A stretch of DNA of 64,000 nt from positions 150,227 through 214,226 of the forward strand of contig JANPYM010000021.1 of the NCBI GenBank assembly GCA_025890175.1, written 5' to 3'. Within the stretch, counting starts at the first letter, position 1, and each line of letters begins with the position of its first letter. Below the pieces are notes generated by a model. It saw only the letters and a program-made list of their open reading frames with translations, searched no databases and had not been told where the DNA came from. Source of the stretch: Ciborinia camelliae (taxonomy: Eukaryota > Ascomycota > Leotiomycetes > Helotiales > Sclerotiniaceae). This document shows, piece by piece, positions 38,242 through 49,080 of the stretch. The position numbers were made by a program, and so were the translations under genes.

Positions 38242-41200
38242 TCAAGACCCCCCCAAATCCAAATCCTTAAGTTTCCCACCCATCATCTTCAAATCCGAAT
38301 TCAACCCCCTATCCAAACCATCATCACCACTGAAACGTCCCACTCCAACGCCCTTTTCCCTACACGAAGATTGTGCTCCAAGGGCGACTTGGAGTTTTGG
38401 TTTTTCTTCCGAGAGGATAATTTTTTCGTCGTGTTTGATTTCTTTTTCTTTCTCCTGATCATCATGTTCATGTTCATGCTCATGTTCATGCTCATGCTCA
38501 TGCTCATGTTCATGCTCATGTTCATGCTCATGTTCATGCCCATATCCATGACCAAACTGATTGTGATCCTCAAACTTCATCGGATACCCCTTCACGCTTT
38601 CCGCATCAACACGAGCGGTCTGAAAAAACCGAGTATAATATTCCTTCTCCTCTTCATCATCAAAAGATTCATCATCCCCATCCCCATCCCCATACTCATG
38701 ATCCGATTCCAAATGTTTCACACGACCCAAAACACCCGACAATTCATCCTCATCATCCGCGAGATCATCATCAACAAGCCCCGGATAATTTCCGCTTTGA
38801 GGTCTCGAGGCCCTGAACCCATGTATCTCATCATCACTTTCCCATCCACCAATTGCTCTCTCGCTCAGAGGACTTGAGATCTTTTGAGCCACAGCCGCCA
38901 GAGAATTTCTTTCCCTTCTCGGCGAGAATTTACTCCAGAGAGGTGATGCGACACCCGGTAATCCAATATTCTCACACTTCAACGCCTTGGCCATATCCAA
39001 AACGGCAATCCACATGGGACATATGTATCCGACATTTTTGCGTTGACTCCAAGCGAGGACGCTACCTGCAACCCTGCCACTATTATTTCCAGGACCCGCG
39101 CTGAGATCGTCACCCCGTTCAAGGACCCATGCCCCACTATCACCAGGAACACCAATTTTACCTGCGACTTGCCAACTCATCGAAGGGGTTTTACGACCAT
39201 AGATTTTGAGAATCGACATTGAGGGAAGAATTCTTCCGGTTTGTGTACCACTTGTTCGAGCGGTACATTTGACTGGGAGATCTGGAAGATCTTTTAATGG
39301 GACCACGCCTGTGGGGTGTGTCGACAAGTGTATTGAGGAAATATCAGGGAGACGATCATCTTCGAATTGAAAAAGGCACCAATCAATTTCATGAGTAATA
39401 TTATCATGAGTTAATCGTCTGATTCCGGAACTTGTATAGACACTTCCAAGTAAAAATGAATCTAAATGTTCTTCATCTCTCGTCTCGGGATCGGGATAAA
39501 AATCTTCTTGATCAATGTCATCGATAGCTGGTTGGGTAATTGGATATTTGTAAACATTTGAGGGAGAGGCTAGAACGGGAGGAATATCTCCTGGTTCTAG
39601 ACTGGGAAATTCGGCATCGGAGTCATCTTCATCTTCTGAAGCATAGGGGGAGGAATCTGAATCGAATGATGAACCGGAAGATGAATAATCCGTGAAACTA
39701 TAATTGTATTCTTCATCGCCACTAGAGTAATAAGATGTATCCGAGTGAGTCAAATCTGGCATTTCGAGATATTGAGAACGAGCTGAGGATCGAAGGATTG
39801 GTTTTGTTGGTTGAACTGGCTCATCTTCTTCATCATCGGAAGGGTCATCTAACATATGATGAACAGACATCCCATAAGGTTTGTCGTCGATCATGATGAG
39901 CCCTCCGAATGATACCGGTGGAAGATGATGATCATTAATGTACGCTCCCATGCTAGCACCATTTTTCGGACGTACTTGATGTTCTTTATTCTTTGCTTCA
40001 ATTTCATCACCATGAGCCATACTTCTCTTCAATCCATCATTTCTTGCTCTCACAACCTTTCCACGACATACTTTTAATCCATATGTAGCTTTATCATAGA
40101 CGAGACTCTTCTTCAATATACTTCGGACTTTATTGACACTTGTACAGATGACGAGGATGGTAGGTTTTGTTTTTGTGGATGATTCGCCAACTGACTCGAG
40201 AGAGATCTCAACCGACTCGGGATATTTCTTGTAGAAACTTCGCAGGACGTGATTAACGTGGGGCATAATATTTGAATGCCAGTAGTTGATATGTTCTTGA
40301 CTAATCCGAATGGCGGGGTATGTCTTGAGCTTAGGTTTTGATTTGATAGGTTCGACAGCTGACACGAGAACCATTAGGTTTGAACTTTCATAAAGGGCAT
40401 CAACTTACATGAAGACTTCTTCTCTGACCATTCAACAGTAGCCTTTTGAGGGGACTTTTCACGTTTTGGTTTCTCTGCCCAATGAATTTCCGGTTCTTGT
40501 GGAGCGGTAAAATCAATCTTTTCATCCCTTCGATCACGATATCCCATGGTAGATGAAGACGGAATGTCAACCTTCAAAGGTGTAGGTACAAATGGCGATT
40601 CGTCATTTCTTTCACTATCATCATCGGAAACATCATCGAGTGAACAGCAAGTGCTGAGTGCTTTCGATACACGCCAGAAGACTTTTTGATGCATGACATC
40701 TGGTCTTGCTTTTCGTGAGAGTTCCCCTTCTGGGGCACATAAACATGCTTTCACTGCTTTGACATATATATTTCCACATCGAGATGCCAGATGGTTGAGA
40801 ACATCTGTAGGGTTCGATGGAACTTGAGATGCTCTTGGAAAAAGTTCAGCCAAAGAACTCCATAGACCAATCTCAAGAAGAATCATGGCAAGACTGTAAA
40901 GATCCAAACACTTGCTTTCTTGGGATAGATTGGTATATTTGGTAACCCTTGGATCAAGTTGATGCTTATACAATATATTGGTCCGATTCAAACTTGGTCC
41001 CGAATCTGTTGCGGTATCAGAAAACAAATCGTAGGAACCTAGATATGATTGCCGCATGTTAATTTGTGTCAAATCAAAAGTCCGCTGTGACGTAGGATGT
41101 TCAATGAAAAGAACATTGGAAGGAAGAAGATTGCCATGAACAATTCCTTTCGAGTGTAGATCAAACACAGCATTGGCTATGTTGTAGGCCAACCTGTACT

Positions 41201-42248
41201 TGACCTCCAAACTTGGTTCGAAGGCAGGACTTATCAGAAGTTCGGACAGTGAGTTTATCATGGGCATCTGCAAAGTAGGACTTTGAATGTCCATAGGTCC
41301 AAAGTTTGTCGGGAGGGCGAACAAGAGACAAAATCGTGAATGATCCGAGTCTTCATAATACCCAATGAGACGAAGTAATCCAACAAGTAATCGATCTGAA
41401 GAGTAATAAGCCTGCGAGAGCCCAGCAAAGAGTTTCTCGAACCGAGTCATCGATGGAGTGATTCCAGTGATGGAATAAATAGGATCGTAAGGGGCATATT
41501 CGACAAGAACGGGGATTGGATCAGGAGGTTGACCGATAGTTTTTCTCAAATCCGAAGAATTGACAGATCTTCTCATCAAGACTATCTGCCTCGATGAATT
41601 AGCCGATGTCGACCTCGATGTCCCACGCGTCGCAATGATTTGATTCCCCGTCCAGATAAGAGTTGCTGGATCGATTTGCTGTGGTGTTGACATTCTTGTA
41701 GATTCGAATTGTCTTTCCTCAAATCCCGAGGATGGTTCTTTGGAACGTGAAGCTTCGGAAGTCTGTAATGCGAGTCCACTTCTTGCCGACTGTCGTGTCT
41801 TTGATAGATCATAAAGAGTATCAATCGACATGGTTAAATCACGAATCAAATCCTCAAACCTCGATTTATCCCATTGAATTAAAGCACCCTTTTCCGACTT
41901 TTCCGACGGTCTCTCATCCGATGTCAACCTTTTCGAAGATTGCCATAATGGTTCAGCTTCGGCTAAAATCTCCTTGATTGTTGACATAACATTTCCGACG
42001 ATTTCAGATAATCCGGCCTTGGATACTGATTCATCGATATCAGGTGATTGTGAAGGATCCGACCATTCTAGCCCCCAAGATACCAAACGATTTTGTTGGA
42101 TGCGTAATTTTCGATGTAATGATTGAAGTCCATGATCTTCGACATTTCTCACTGGTTCTTTGATAAAATCATAAATATTCTTGGTATCGGTATAAATTTT
42201 AGTTAACCGTCTTTGAAATGGCAATGAAGATGTGAAGTATTGATCCAT
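38242..42248 (-). CDS. HeLo-like / pseudokinase / S1-like serine protease fusion
   Basis: Two exons, 42248-40409 and 40358-38242, give 1318 residues. The 50-bp intron (GTAAGT...GTGTCAG) joins SEKKSS to VEPIKSK in frame, so this is one gene. Residues 1-150 are helical and HeLo-like ([19 protein letters not shown]). Residues 245-535 are protein-kinase-like but lack key residues: the strand-3 Lys is replaced (VLVEYAPYD), HRD reads HGN (371-373), and there is no DFG; the Y.HQLDPR and [15 protein letters not shown] blocks are kept. Residues about 700-1065 resemble a chymotrypsin-fold protease: His 780/781 (SVHHM), Asp 939 (IDWCLF), Ser 1021 (GVPGDSGAW), with a 130-residue acidic insert between His and Asp. 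The tail is acidic, with a His-Glu run at 1221-1245. There is no signal peptide. By analogy with fungal HeLo proteins and MLKL it may act in regulated cell death or self/non-self sensing; that is inference. Confidence 0.85.
38464..38538 (-). repeat. in-frame His-Glu minisatellite inside the HeLo/protease gene
   Basis: A hexamer array (CATGCT/CATGTT units on the + strand) encodes about 12 His-Glu pairs (residues 1221-1245). Synonymous GAG/GAA variation inside the array suggests the peptide is kept while the DNA diverges. Its length is likely to vary between strains. Confidence 0.85.
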
Positions 42249-45247
42249 GATTCAGCAGCTGAGGTTGATTTGACGGTTTAGACGATGAGATGATAAATAA
42301 CAATAGAACTTTTTACCCTTGGTGTGAAGTTAACTATAAGATGAGAATTCAAAAGGACGATGATGAAGAGGATGAGTAGAGGGAGAGGGAGAGGAGGAAG
42401 GAGAAGATGAAGTATATTGTATTGTATTGTATGATAGTAAAGTATGACTGTAAGCTGATACCTAATAGCTAGGTAGTATGATATGATGATAACCTTCTGG
42501 ATGATATATGAAGCAAAAAAGAAAGCATCAAACAAATTGAAATGAAGTAAAATAAAATAAAATAAATCGAGATCTCAGATGATAAAGCAAAGGCAAAGGC
42601 AAAGGCAAAAAACGATGAAACCACCCCTTCATCAAAATGTAACCTAGAATGGGAGAATTGATAGAATTCGGATGCCTACAGATCTTTCGCCATTCACCAG
42701 GTCCCAAATATTGTTGCCTGGAATATGATCTCACGTGCATATGATATGATTGGTGAGGTGATGAGATATGACGGCTTATGTAATGATGCAACTTTATTCT
42801 GAAAATGCGGCTAAGAGAAAAAGTGGGGTGGGCGGATTGAACTCGGCCGAAGTTTGTTTTGAGAGAATGATGCGAGGGAGAGAGAGAGAGGAGAGAGACA
42901 GTCGGAGAGCGAAAAGATGTGAGGGAACCAATCAAGAGAACCAATCAAGAGAAGAAAGGAAAGATAAGGTAGGTATAGACTTATAGAGTCGGGTGAACAA
43001 GTTGAGAAAGAGAAAGTCCATCCATTCACGTGAGCTTACATGCATCGGAAGTATAAGCCCTTAGTTAGCTTCTTTCCCCGGATTTTCATTTGTCGATCCT
43101 ACCTAATATCTTATTCTCATCGATTCGATTCCTCTTCTCTTTATCTAATCGAATCTATTAATATATATAAATATATCTTCATCTGTATTATATTTTATTT
43201 ATTATATTGAATTCCTATTCCTATCCTATTCCTTTTCATTTCCTCACTCTCCCTATTTCAATTCTAATTCTAATTCTAATTCTTTTACTCATCTCCATCT
43301 CCATCTCCAACCAAACATCCAAAGCTTCGTATCACCCCATCGAATCAATATGGCAAAAACAATCTCAAATCCCAAACCACCATTCCACCATTCCCCATTC
43401 AAAAGTTGGAGCCTACAAGAAGCGAGGGCCGGGAAAAAGGTACCTAAACACAACCAAACTTCCAACCACCAACATCAAGTAAATAAAACACGTGTTCATT
43501 AATAATAAACTCCTCTAGCTTATCCAATATCTTCATTTTCTTACCTATCTAGGTAGTATCTACTTACTTCTTATATTTTTTTGATTTTTGATTCTAGGTT
43601 GTTTATTATTCTCTTTTTTCATATTGATGGATTTTAATAAATTATTTACAAGTAGATCTAGGTCCCGGCCCGGCTATTTATTCATTCATTTATAGGTATT
43701 TATCTCCGTTTTAAATCTTGAGCTGGAGATTTCAATAACCGACAGCTACATGGATGGATGCATTTGTTGCACCATTTTCTACCTATGTAACGAACGGGTG
43801 GATGAATGGATAGGATATATTAAATTTCCGTGTTATGTTTTGGTTCATCTATCTAGGTAGATAGGGTAGATAGATATTCTAGATCTAGATCTAGAACTAA
43901 AACTAGAACTATCCATCTATATCTCATTCTATCAATCTCATCTCATCTCATCTTATACCCTCTCGCTCCGAAGGTCCTTAAACCCAAGCCGACACTCCAT
44001 CCCCATCCTACAACCTAACTAACCTAATCCTCCAATACCTATATCTGATTGAATCCGATTGAATCCATGGATATTAAGGCTGCCTGAAATAAAAAAATAG
44101 ATAAATAGATAAATAAATAGATACCTAGATACCAATCCAAGATTTCCACTCCAATCCATCTAATCGCTTCCGCGGAAAAATAATCCGAAGCCATCCATTA
44201 ATAAAGTTTATAGTAGTTATATTGACCTTAAGTGGAACTTGTTATTATAATATAATGAATGAATAAATGAATAAATAAATGAATATTTATATATATTATT
44301 AATCGTATATCCTGGGATGACCAGTAATACGGTAGAAAGGAAGTACTAGGATAGAATTATGATAGATTGAATTGACTAAGGAGTATGTATTTGGTGGCAG
44401 CCCAGCTGCCCTTATATGCTACTCCCCCATACCCTATGCGGTATAGCTTACCACGTGATCCCTGATCACGTGACCGGAAACCATGTGACCTGATTCCCCA
44501 ATATATATTATAGTATAGTATGGTATAGTATAAATAGTATAATTTGTCGTTATTATGTAGGGCGATATTAATTGATGTTAATTATTATTGTTGGTGTTGG
44601 TGTTTATAATTCGATGGTATGGGATGTGGATGTAAATGTGAGTAGGTCTTCGCTTCCCTTTTTTGGGTTTCTTTCTAGAGGTAGGTAGGTAGGTAGGTAT
44701 CCTCTAAATTCATTAATCAATTAATTTATTCCCATTCCCCTTCCCCTTCCCATCGCCAATGTATGTATACCTCCCTATGCTACAGCTATAGCTATAGCTA
44801 AGCTAAGCTAAAACCAAGCAAAAACTTCCAGAATTACATTTCTCTCCGTACCTGGTTTTCAAGAGAAGTTCAAGAGAAGTTCATGAGAAGAATAAATATT
44901 ATCCGATGTCTCTCTCGCATGAAGAATCGGTATGGATTTTCAGAGGTCTATTGGTTCGAGTGTTTTACGATTATGATATTTGTATATTTTATTGGGATAT
45001 TGGGGTCGGATCTCATGACTGCGTTGGAAATAGGATGGGTGGACTATGATATGTGCTGAAAAATATTGGATTCTTTTCTTTTCTATTTTTTTTTATTTTT
45101 TCGATTTTGTTGGCGTTTATTACCCTACCTACCTACCTCCTCTCTTGAAGTTATGAAAGTTACTGGGTCTGAACTATCACAATTCCGCATACATACATAC
45201 ATACATACATATATACATACATACTCAATTCCCCCCCCCCCCAAATC
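42249..45247. other. intergenic region upstream of the HeLo/protease gene
   Basis: The promoter of the minus-strand HeLo gene should lie from 42249 upward; GA-rich and T-rich tracts are seen. The open frames are low-complexity. It contains (ATCT)-type tracts near 43850-43950, AAAT-type repeats near 44090-44120 and 44255-44285, a CACGTG inverted repeat at 44452 and a CATA tract near 45189. Confidence 0.5.
44452..44472. promoter_or_regulatory. perfect inverted repeat with two CACGTG cores
   Basis: CACGTGATC, three bases, then GATCACGTG: a perfect 9-bp inverted repeat, followed 11 bases later by CATGTG. CACGTG is the E-box bound by bHLH factors such as Cbf1. The nearest start codon is about 1.3 kb or more away, and a nearby GGCAGCCCAGCTGCC palindrome (about 44395-44410) suggests the region could instead be part of an old LTR. 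Function is unproven. Confidence 0.4.
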
Positions 45248-45775
45248 CTATAGCATAACTGTATCATCAACCTCCCCCCCTTCGGTTTCCACATGGCGTA
45301 TTGTAATTTGTTCCTGCGGCAAACACCGATGACATGATCCCGCCACTCCTCGCTCATATTTTTCTTGCTTCCATCGATACAATATTGAAGCCAAGGTCTC
45401 GCGGGAGGAAGAGGTGGTTGGAGAGGTGGAGGGGGGAGATGGAGGTGGAGATACACCGGCGGACTTTGTGGAATAGAACTTCGTCGAATTAATTACTAAG
45501 GATCTCGTAGCCGCGGCCGCAGAAATTGAAATGGAAATCTCTAGGAGTTCTGAATATATTGAGTTAATAGATTTATAGATCGGTCTCCAGGGGGGTGGAT
45601 TTTTTGGGGTCGAGGACTTACCGGAAGAAAGTAATCGCTGCAGTTTCTTAGATGTATCGTTTTCTTTACGCTGGGGCTTCAAGCTATTTGATGGTTTTCG
45701 TTTTTGCTTTTGTTCTTTCGTTCCAGTTGTTAGAGTGGGAGATGGGGATGGTGATGGAGATGGAGATGGTGCGAG
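45248..45775 (-). CDS. possible hypothetical protein, 5' end unresolved
   Basis: Minus frame open from 45775 with an intron supported at 45621-45550. The donor is GTAAGT, there is a TATTAAC branch-like site, the acceptor is TTCAG, and splicing keeps the frame (KLQRLLSS to ELLEIS). No ATG is available in the first part, and an in-frame TAG lies at 45778-45776. A further upstream exon would be needed; an acceptor-like CTAG sits at 45776-45779. The product would be Ser/Pro-rich (SPSPSP near the start), then AAAATRSLVINSTKFYSTK, which resembles a mitochondrial presequence, then an ILYRWKQEKYERG..CHRC block. I recognise no family. It may be real, but confidence is low. Confidence 0.3.
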   Translation of the reverse strand, partial: LAPSPSPSPSPSPTLTTGTKEQKQKRKPSNSLKPQRKENDTSKKLQRLLSSGKSSTPKNPPPWRPIYKSINSIYSELLEISISISAAAATRSLVINSTKFYSTKSAGVSPPPSPPSTSPTTSSSRETLASILYRWKQEKYERGVAGSCHRCLPQEQITIRHVETEGGEVDDTVML

Positions 45776-47510
45776 CTAGTCATCGGCTAATGAAAACAGG
45801 TCCGCAGAGCAGGGAAAATCACGAAGACTTCACAACCTCATATCGGGGACAATTACTAACACTTCCTTCCCATCACTCACTCACCCACAAGCCCGCATAA
45901 ACGCCCCCCACAGATCCACCCCCCCCCCCCAACCCCCGCTTCCTCCCCTATCGCCCTCACATATTCTCGATACTATATGTACTCGTGTCCTGCACGCGTC
46001 GTGGTTCGTCGCCTGCATATTGCGAGTGCGATATGTCGCCTCGTCTCGTCTACGGGCGCTGGCGTCACTACTATGATCTGATGTGTGGATGAGGGGATGT
46101 GTGGATGCATGATCATTTGCTGCAGATTTTTGGTGTTTTGGGGGGGGATGTACGGGTTTGTAGATGCAGATGCTAGATTCAGATTGTTGGGGCTGAAGTA
46201 TAAGAGCTGTTTGTTGTAGGGATGTTAGAGTTAGGGTGTTGGATGAAGGTCTTGATTGGGAGTTGGGGATGCTTGCCCTCCGTCTGAGATATTGGGAGCT
46301 AAGTTATGTGATGTGATGTGATGTGTCGTGACGTACCAGGAATCGCACCCGGGCTTCCTGCGGACGCGGATGAATTGTCCGAGGGCTTCGAGTGCGTGGT
46401 TCGTGTTATAGCCACTGTGGATGCATCGACGTTATGTTATGTTATGTTACTGAAAACTAGCAGAAGTGTAGGGTCGGACATAAGGTGAAGATTGCATGGG
46501 ATTGGATGGGAATGGATGGGAATGGATGGTATCTGAAGCCTCGATTTATAATGTCCAGCTTTCTCGCGTATGCTAGTGGTGTGCAGATGGATTGGTTAGT
46601 TGAGATCGGAGTTTTCGTATTTGGTGGGTTTTGGGGTTCTTTCTTTCTTTCTTTCTTTCGCCATGCTTTCGTTCTTTCTTTCAATAGAGAGATGGAAAAT
46701 GGGATTACAGGCTGAGGTACCATTTTGAAGCGCAGATGCAAATGAGAATCCACCTGGGTCATTCGAACATTGAGTTATACTGTCACCTAGGGTAGGGGTA
46801 TGATATATTAGTATGCCATCTCTCAATTTCTAAATCATAATGAAGGCACCCAACTCACCAAATAAAATGAATTGATCATAAGGCGCCTGAAAGGATTAAC
46901 ATCGAAGAATCATGTGTTCGGTACCTCCTTCGTTCCAGAGAGTACTCACCATTTCTCGAACTTGGTATGGGTGAATTTACCAATACATTTAATTTTTGTC
47001 AAGACCTAGTACTGAACTTGAAAATTCATACATAGAGAATCGGTATCGAATCATTTAGAGTCGATCAATGGATGGCAAATAGACGGATAACTTATAAATG
47101 CGTAGACGAGCGGCTGGTTGCCGAGAATATTACGATGGAGAGCATTTTATCCAATAGAAGTTATGATTGTCCCATTTGGGATATGTTCTTTTAGCCTGTA
47201 TCCATTCCATGGATAGGAACCTGAAATTCCACCAATCAGCTGGTGTGAGAACGGCCTGTGACTACCCCGCGTTGGTGATGGAGCTTGGCTGCTCGAGGAA
47301 GATGATGAGTCGATATTGACAGAATTTATTGGAAGAGAGGTTGAGAATTCGTGACGACAGTTGACAGTTGTGCAGTGATAGGTTTGGCTTGAGATAAATA
47401 AAAGAATTCCAGTTGAGGAGGAGAAAATTGACCGTTCGTCTGTCTGCACGAACAAACTACGAAAGCATCTCGAAACAAAACGCAAAATTCCCATACCGTG
47501 ACGGGCAAAA
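45776..47510. other. intergenic, upstream of GH1
   Basis: No gene is accepted. It includes C-runs near 45920, a TTTC tract near 46640 and several GGAATGGAT units near 46500. A tRNA B-box-like element on the minus strand near 46335-46355 lacks matching acceptor arms. The last 400 bp should contain the GH1 promoter and leader. Confidence 0.5.
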
Positions 47511-49025
47511 ATGCCGGTCCCCGAAACCCTTCAAGATCTCAAAGATGTTCTCCGTCCCGACTTTCACTTCGGATATGCGACCGCGGCTCCGCAGGTCGAA
47601 GGCGCCTGGAATATCGACGGCAAGGGCATTTCCATCTGGGACCAATTCGGTCATACACCAGGAAAGATCAAGGATGCCAGCACGTGCGATGATGCCGTGC
47701 AATCGTATTACCACACGCTCGAAGATGTCGCGCTCATGAAATCGTACGGCGTGACGGGATATCGATTTTCGCTCTCGTGGACCCGGATCATCCCGCTCGG
47801 GGGAAAAGATGACCCCGTTAATGAAAAGGGATTGAGGTATTACAGCGAGCTGGTGGATGAGTTGTTGAAAAATCAAATCACACCGTTCGTGACACTTTTT
47901 CATTGGGATATGCCGCAGGCGCTGGAGGATCGCTATGGCGGCATGTTGAACCAGCCGCGATATACGCCGGATTTTCTCCGTTATGCGCGAGTCTGTTTTG
48001 ACGCGCTGGGTGATCGCGTCAAGCATTGGATTACGTATAATGAACCGGGTGTCTATGCATTGGCGGGTTATGCAGCAGGTGTGCATGCGCCGGGACGCTC
48101 CTCAAATCGAGAGTTGAATGACGAGGGCGATTCGAGTACCGAGCCGTTTCGGGTCGCTCATGCGGAATTGCTGAGCCATGCGTATGTGGTGAAGATGTAT
48201 CGGGAAGAGTATCAGGAAAAACAGCTTGGGAAGATCATGATCTCGCTACATGGGAATTACTCGGAACCGTGGGATGAGCTTGATCCCTTGGATGTAGATG
48301 CTGCGGAGCGAGCGAGAGAATTTGAAATTGCTTGGTTTGCGGACCCGCTGTATAAGACGGGCGATTATCCCCCTTGCATGCGTGCGCAGCTTGGTGAGCG
48401 ACTCCCCTCGTTCACCGAGGAGGAATCGAAGTTGGTGCTGGGGAGTTCGGATTTCTATGCCATGAATAGTTACACGACGTTTTTTGTCAAACATCGAGAT
48501 GGTCCGCCGGATGTCAATGATCATTCGGGAAATATCGATAAGTGGGATACTAATTCTAAGGGCGTGATCCGAGGACCTGAGAGCGATACCTATTGGTTGA
48601 GGACGTGTCCGGGTGGATTCAGAAAACTGTTGAATTGGATTTGGGCTCGCTACGGAGTGCCGATTTATATCACCGAGAATGGAACCACGGCCAAAGGTGA
48701 ATCGGCACCGACTGATGAGGTGTTAAATGATAAATTTCGAATCGAGTTCTTTGAGGGATACATTGGTGCACTGGCAAGGGCGGTGAAGGAAGATGGAGTA
48801 GACATTAGATCTTACTTTGCCTGGACATTCACGGATAACTGGGGCAAGTTCTCCCAAAATCCTCAACCGGCTTGACTAACTGGCGATATAGAGTGGGCAG
48901 CGGGGTTCACTGACAGATTTGGCGTGACTTTCATAGATTTCGAGTCGAAGGAGAAGAAAAGATACCCCAAGAAGTCGGCAACAGTTATCAAGGAGCTCTT
49001 TACCCATATGATTAAAGGGAGATGA
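47511..49025 (+). CDS. GH1 beta-glucosidase, intracellular type
   Basis: Two exons, 47511-48843 and 48892-49025, 488 residues. The intron begins GCAAGT, not GT, and ends ATATAG with a GACTAAC branch site; splicing restores the family's DNWEWAAGFTDRFG block, so this is a GC-AG intron. GH1 enzymes release terminal glucose (or galactose) from beta-glycosides with retention. The acid/base Glu is E178 (TYNEP) and the nucleophile E389 (YITENGT). Other landmarks are YRFSLSWTRI (84-93) and FVTLFHWDMPQ (126-136). No signal peptide is visible, as in intracellular fungal enzymes of the Cel1A type that split imported cellobiose or similar. Only 55 bp separate its end from the convergent GH95 gene. The C-terminal RYPKKSA is as expected. 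A start at the first ATG agrees with the family length. Confidence 0.96.
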
Positions 49026-49080
49026 AGTGATGGAAGGGAATTCAAATCCAATGCAATTAAGGGTAGATAGAATTCAAACA

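Noticed and set aside
37846..38877. 343-codon plus-strand open frame
   Set aside because: It is antisense to the HeLo/protease gene and low-complexity. It arises from stop-poor pyrimidine-rich DNA.
46320..46420. tRNA-like element on the minus strand (GGTGCGATTCC B-box-like and TGGCTATAAC A-box-like)
   Set aside because: The T stem pairs, but no acceptor stem or clear anticodon arm can be formed. Probably chance or a decayed tRNA.
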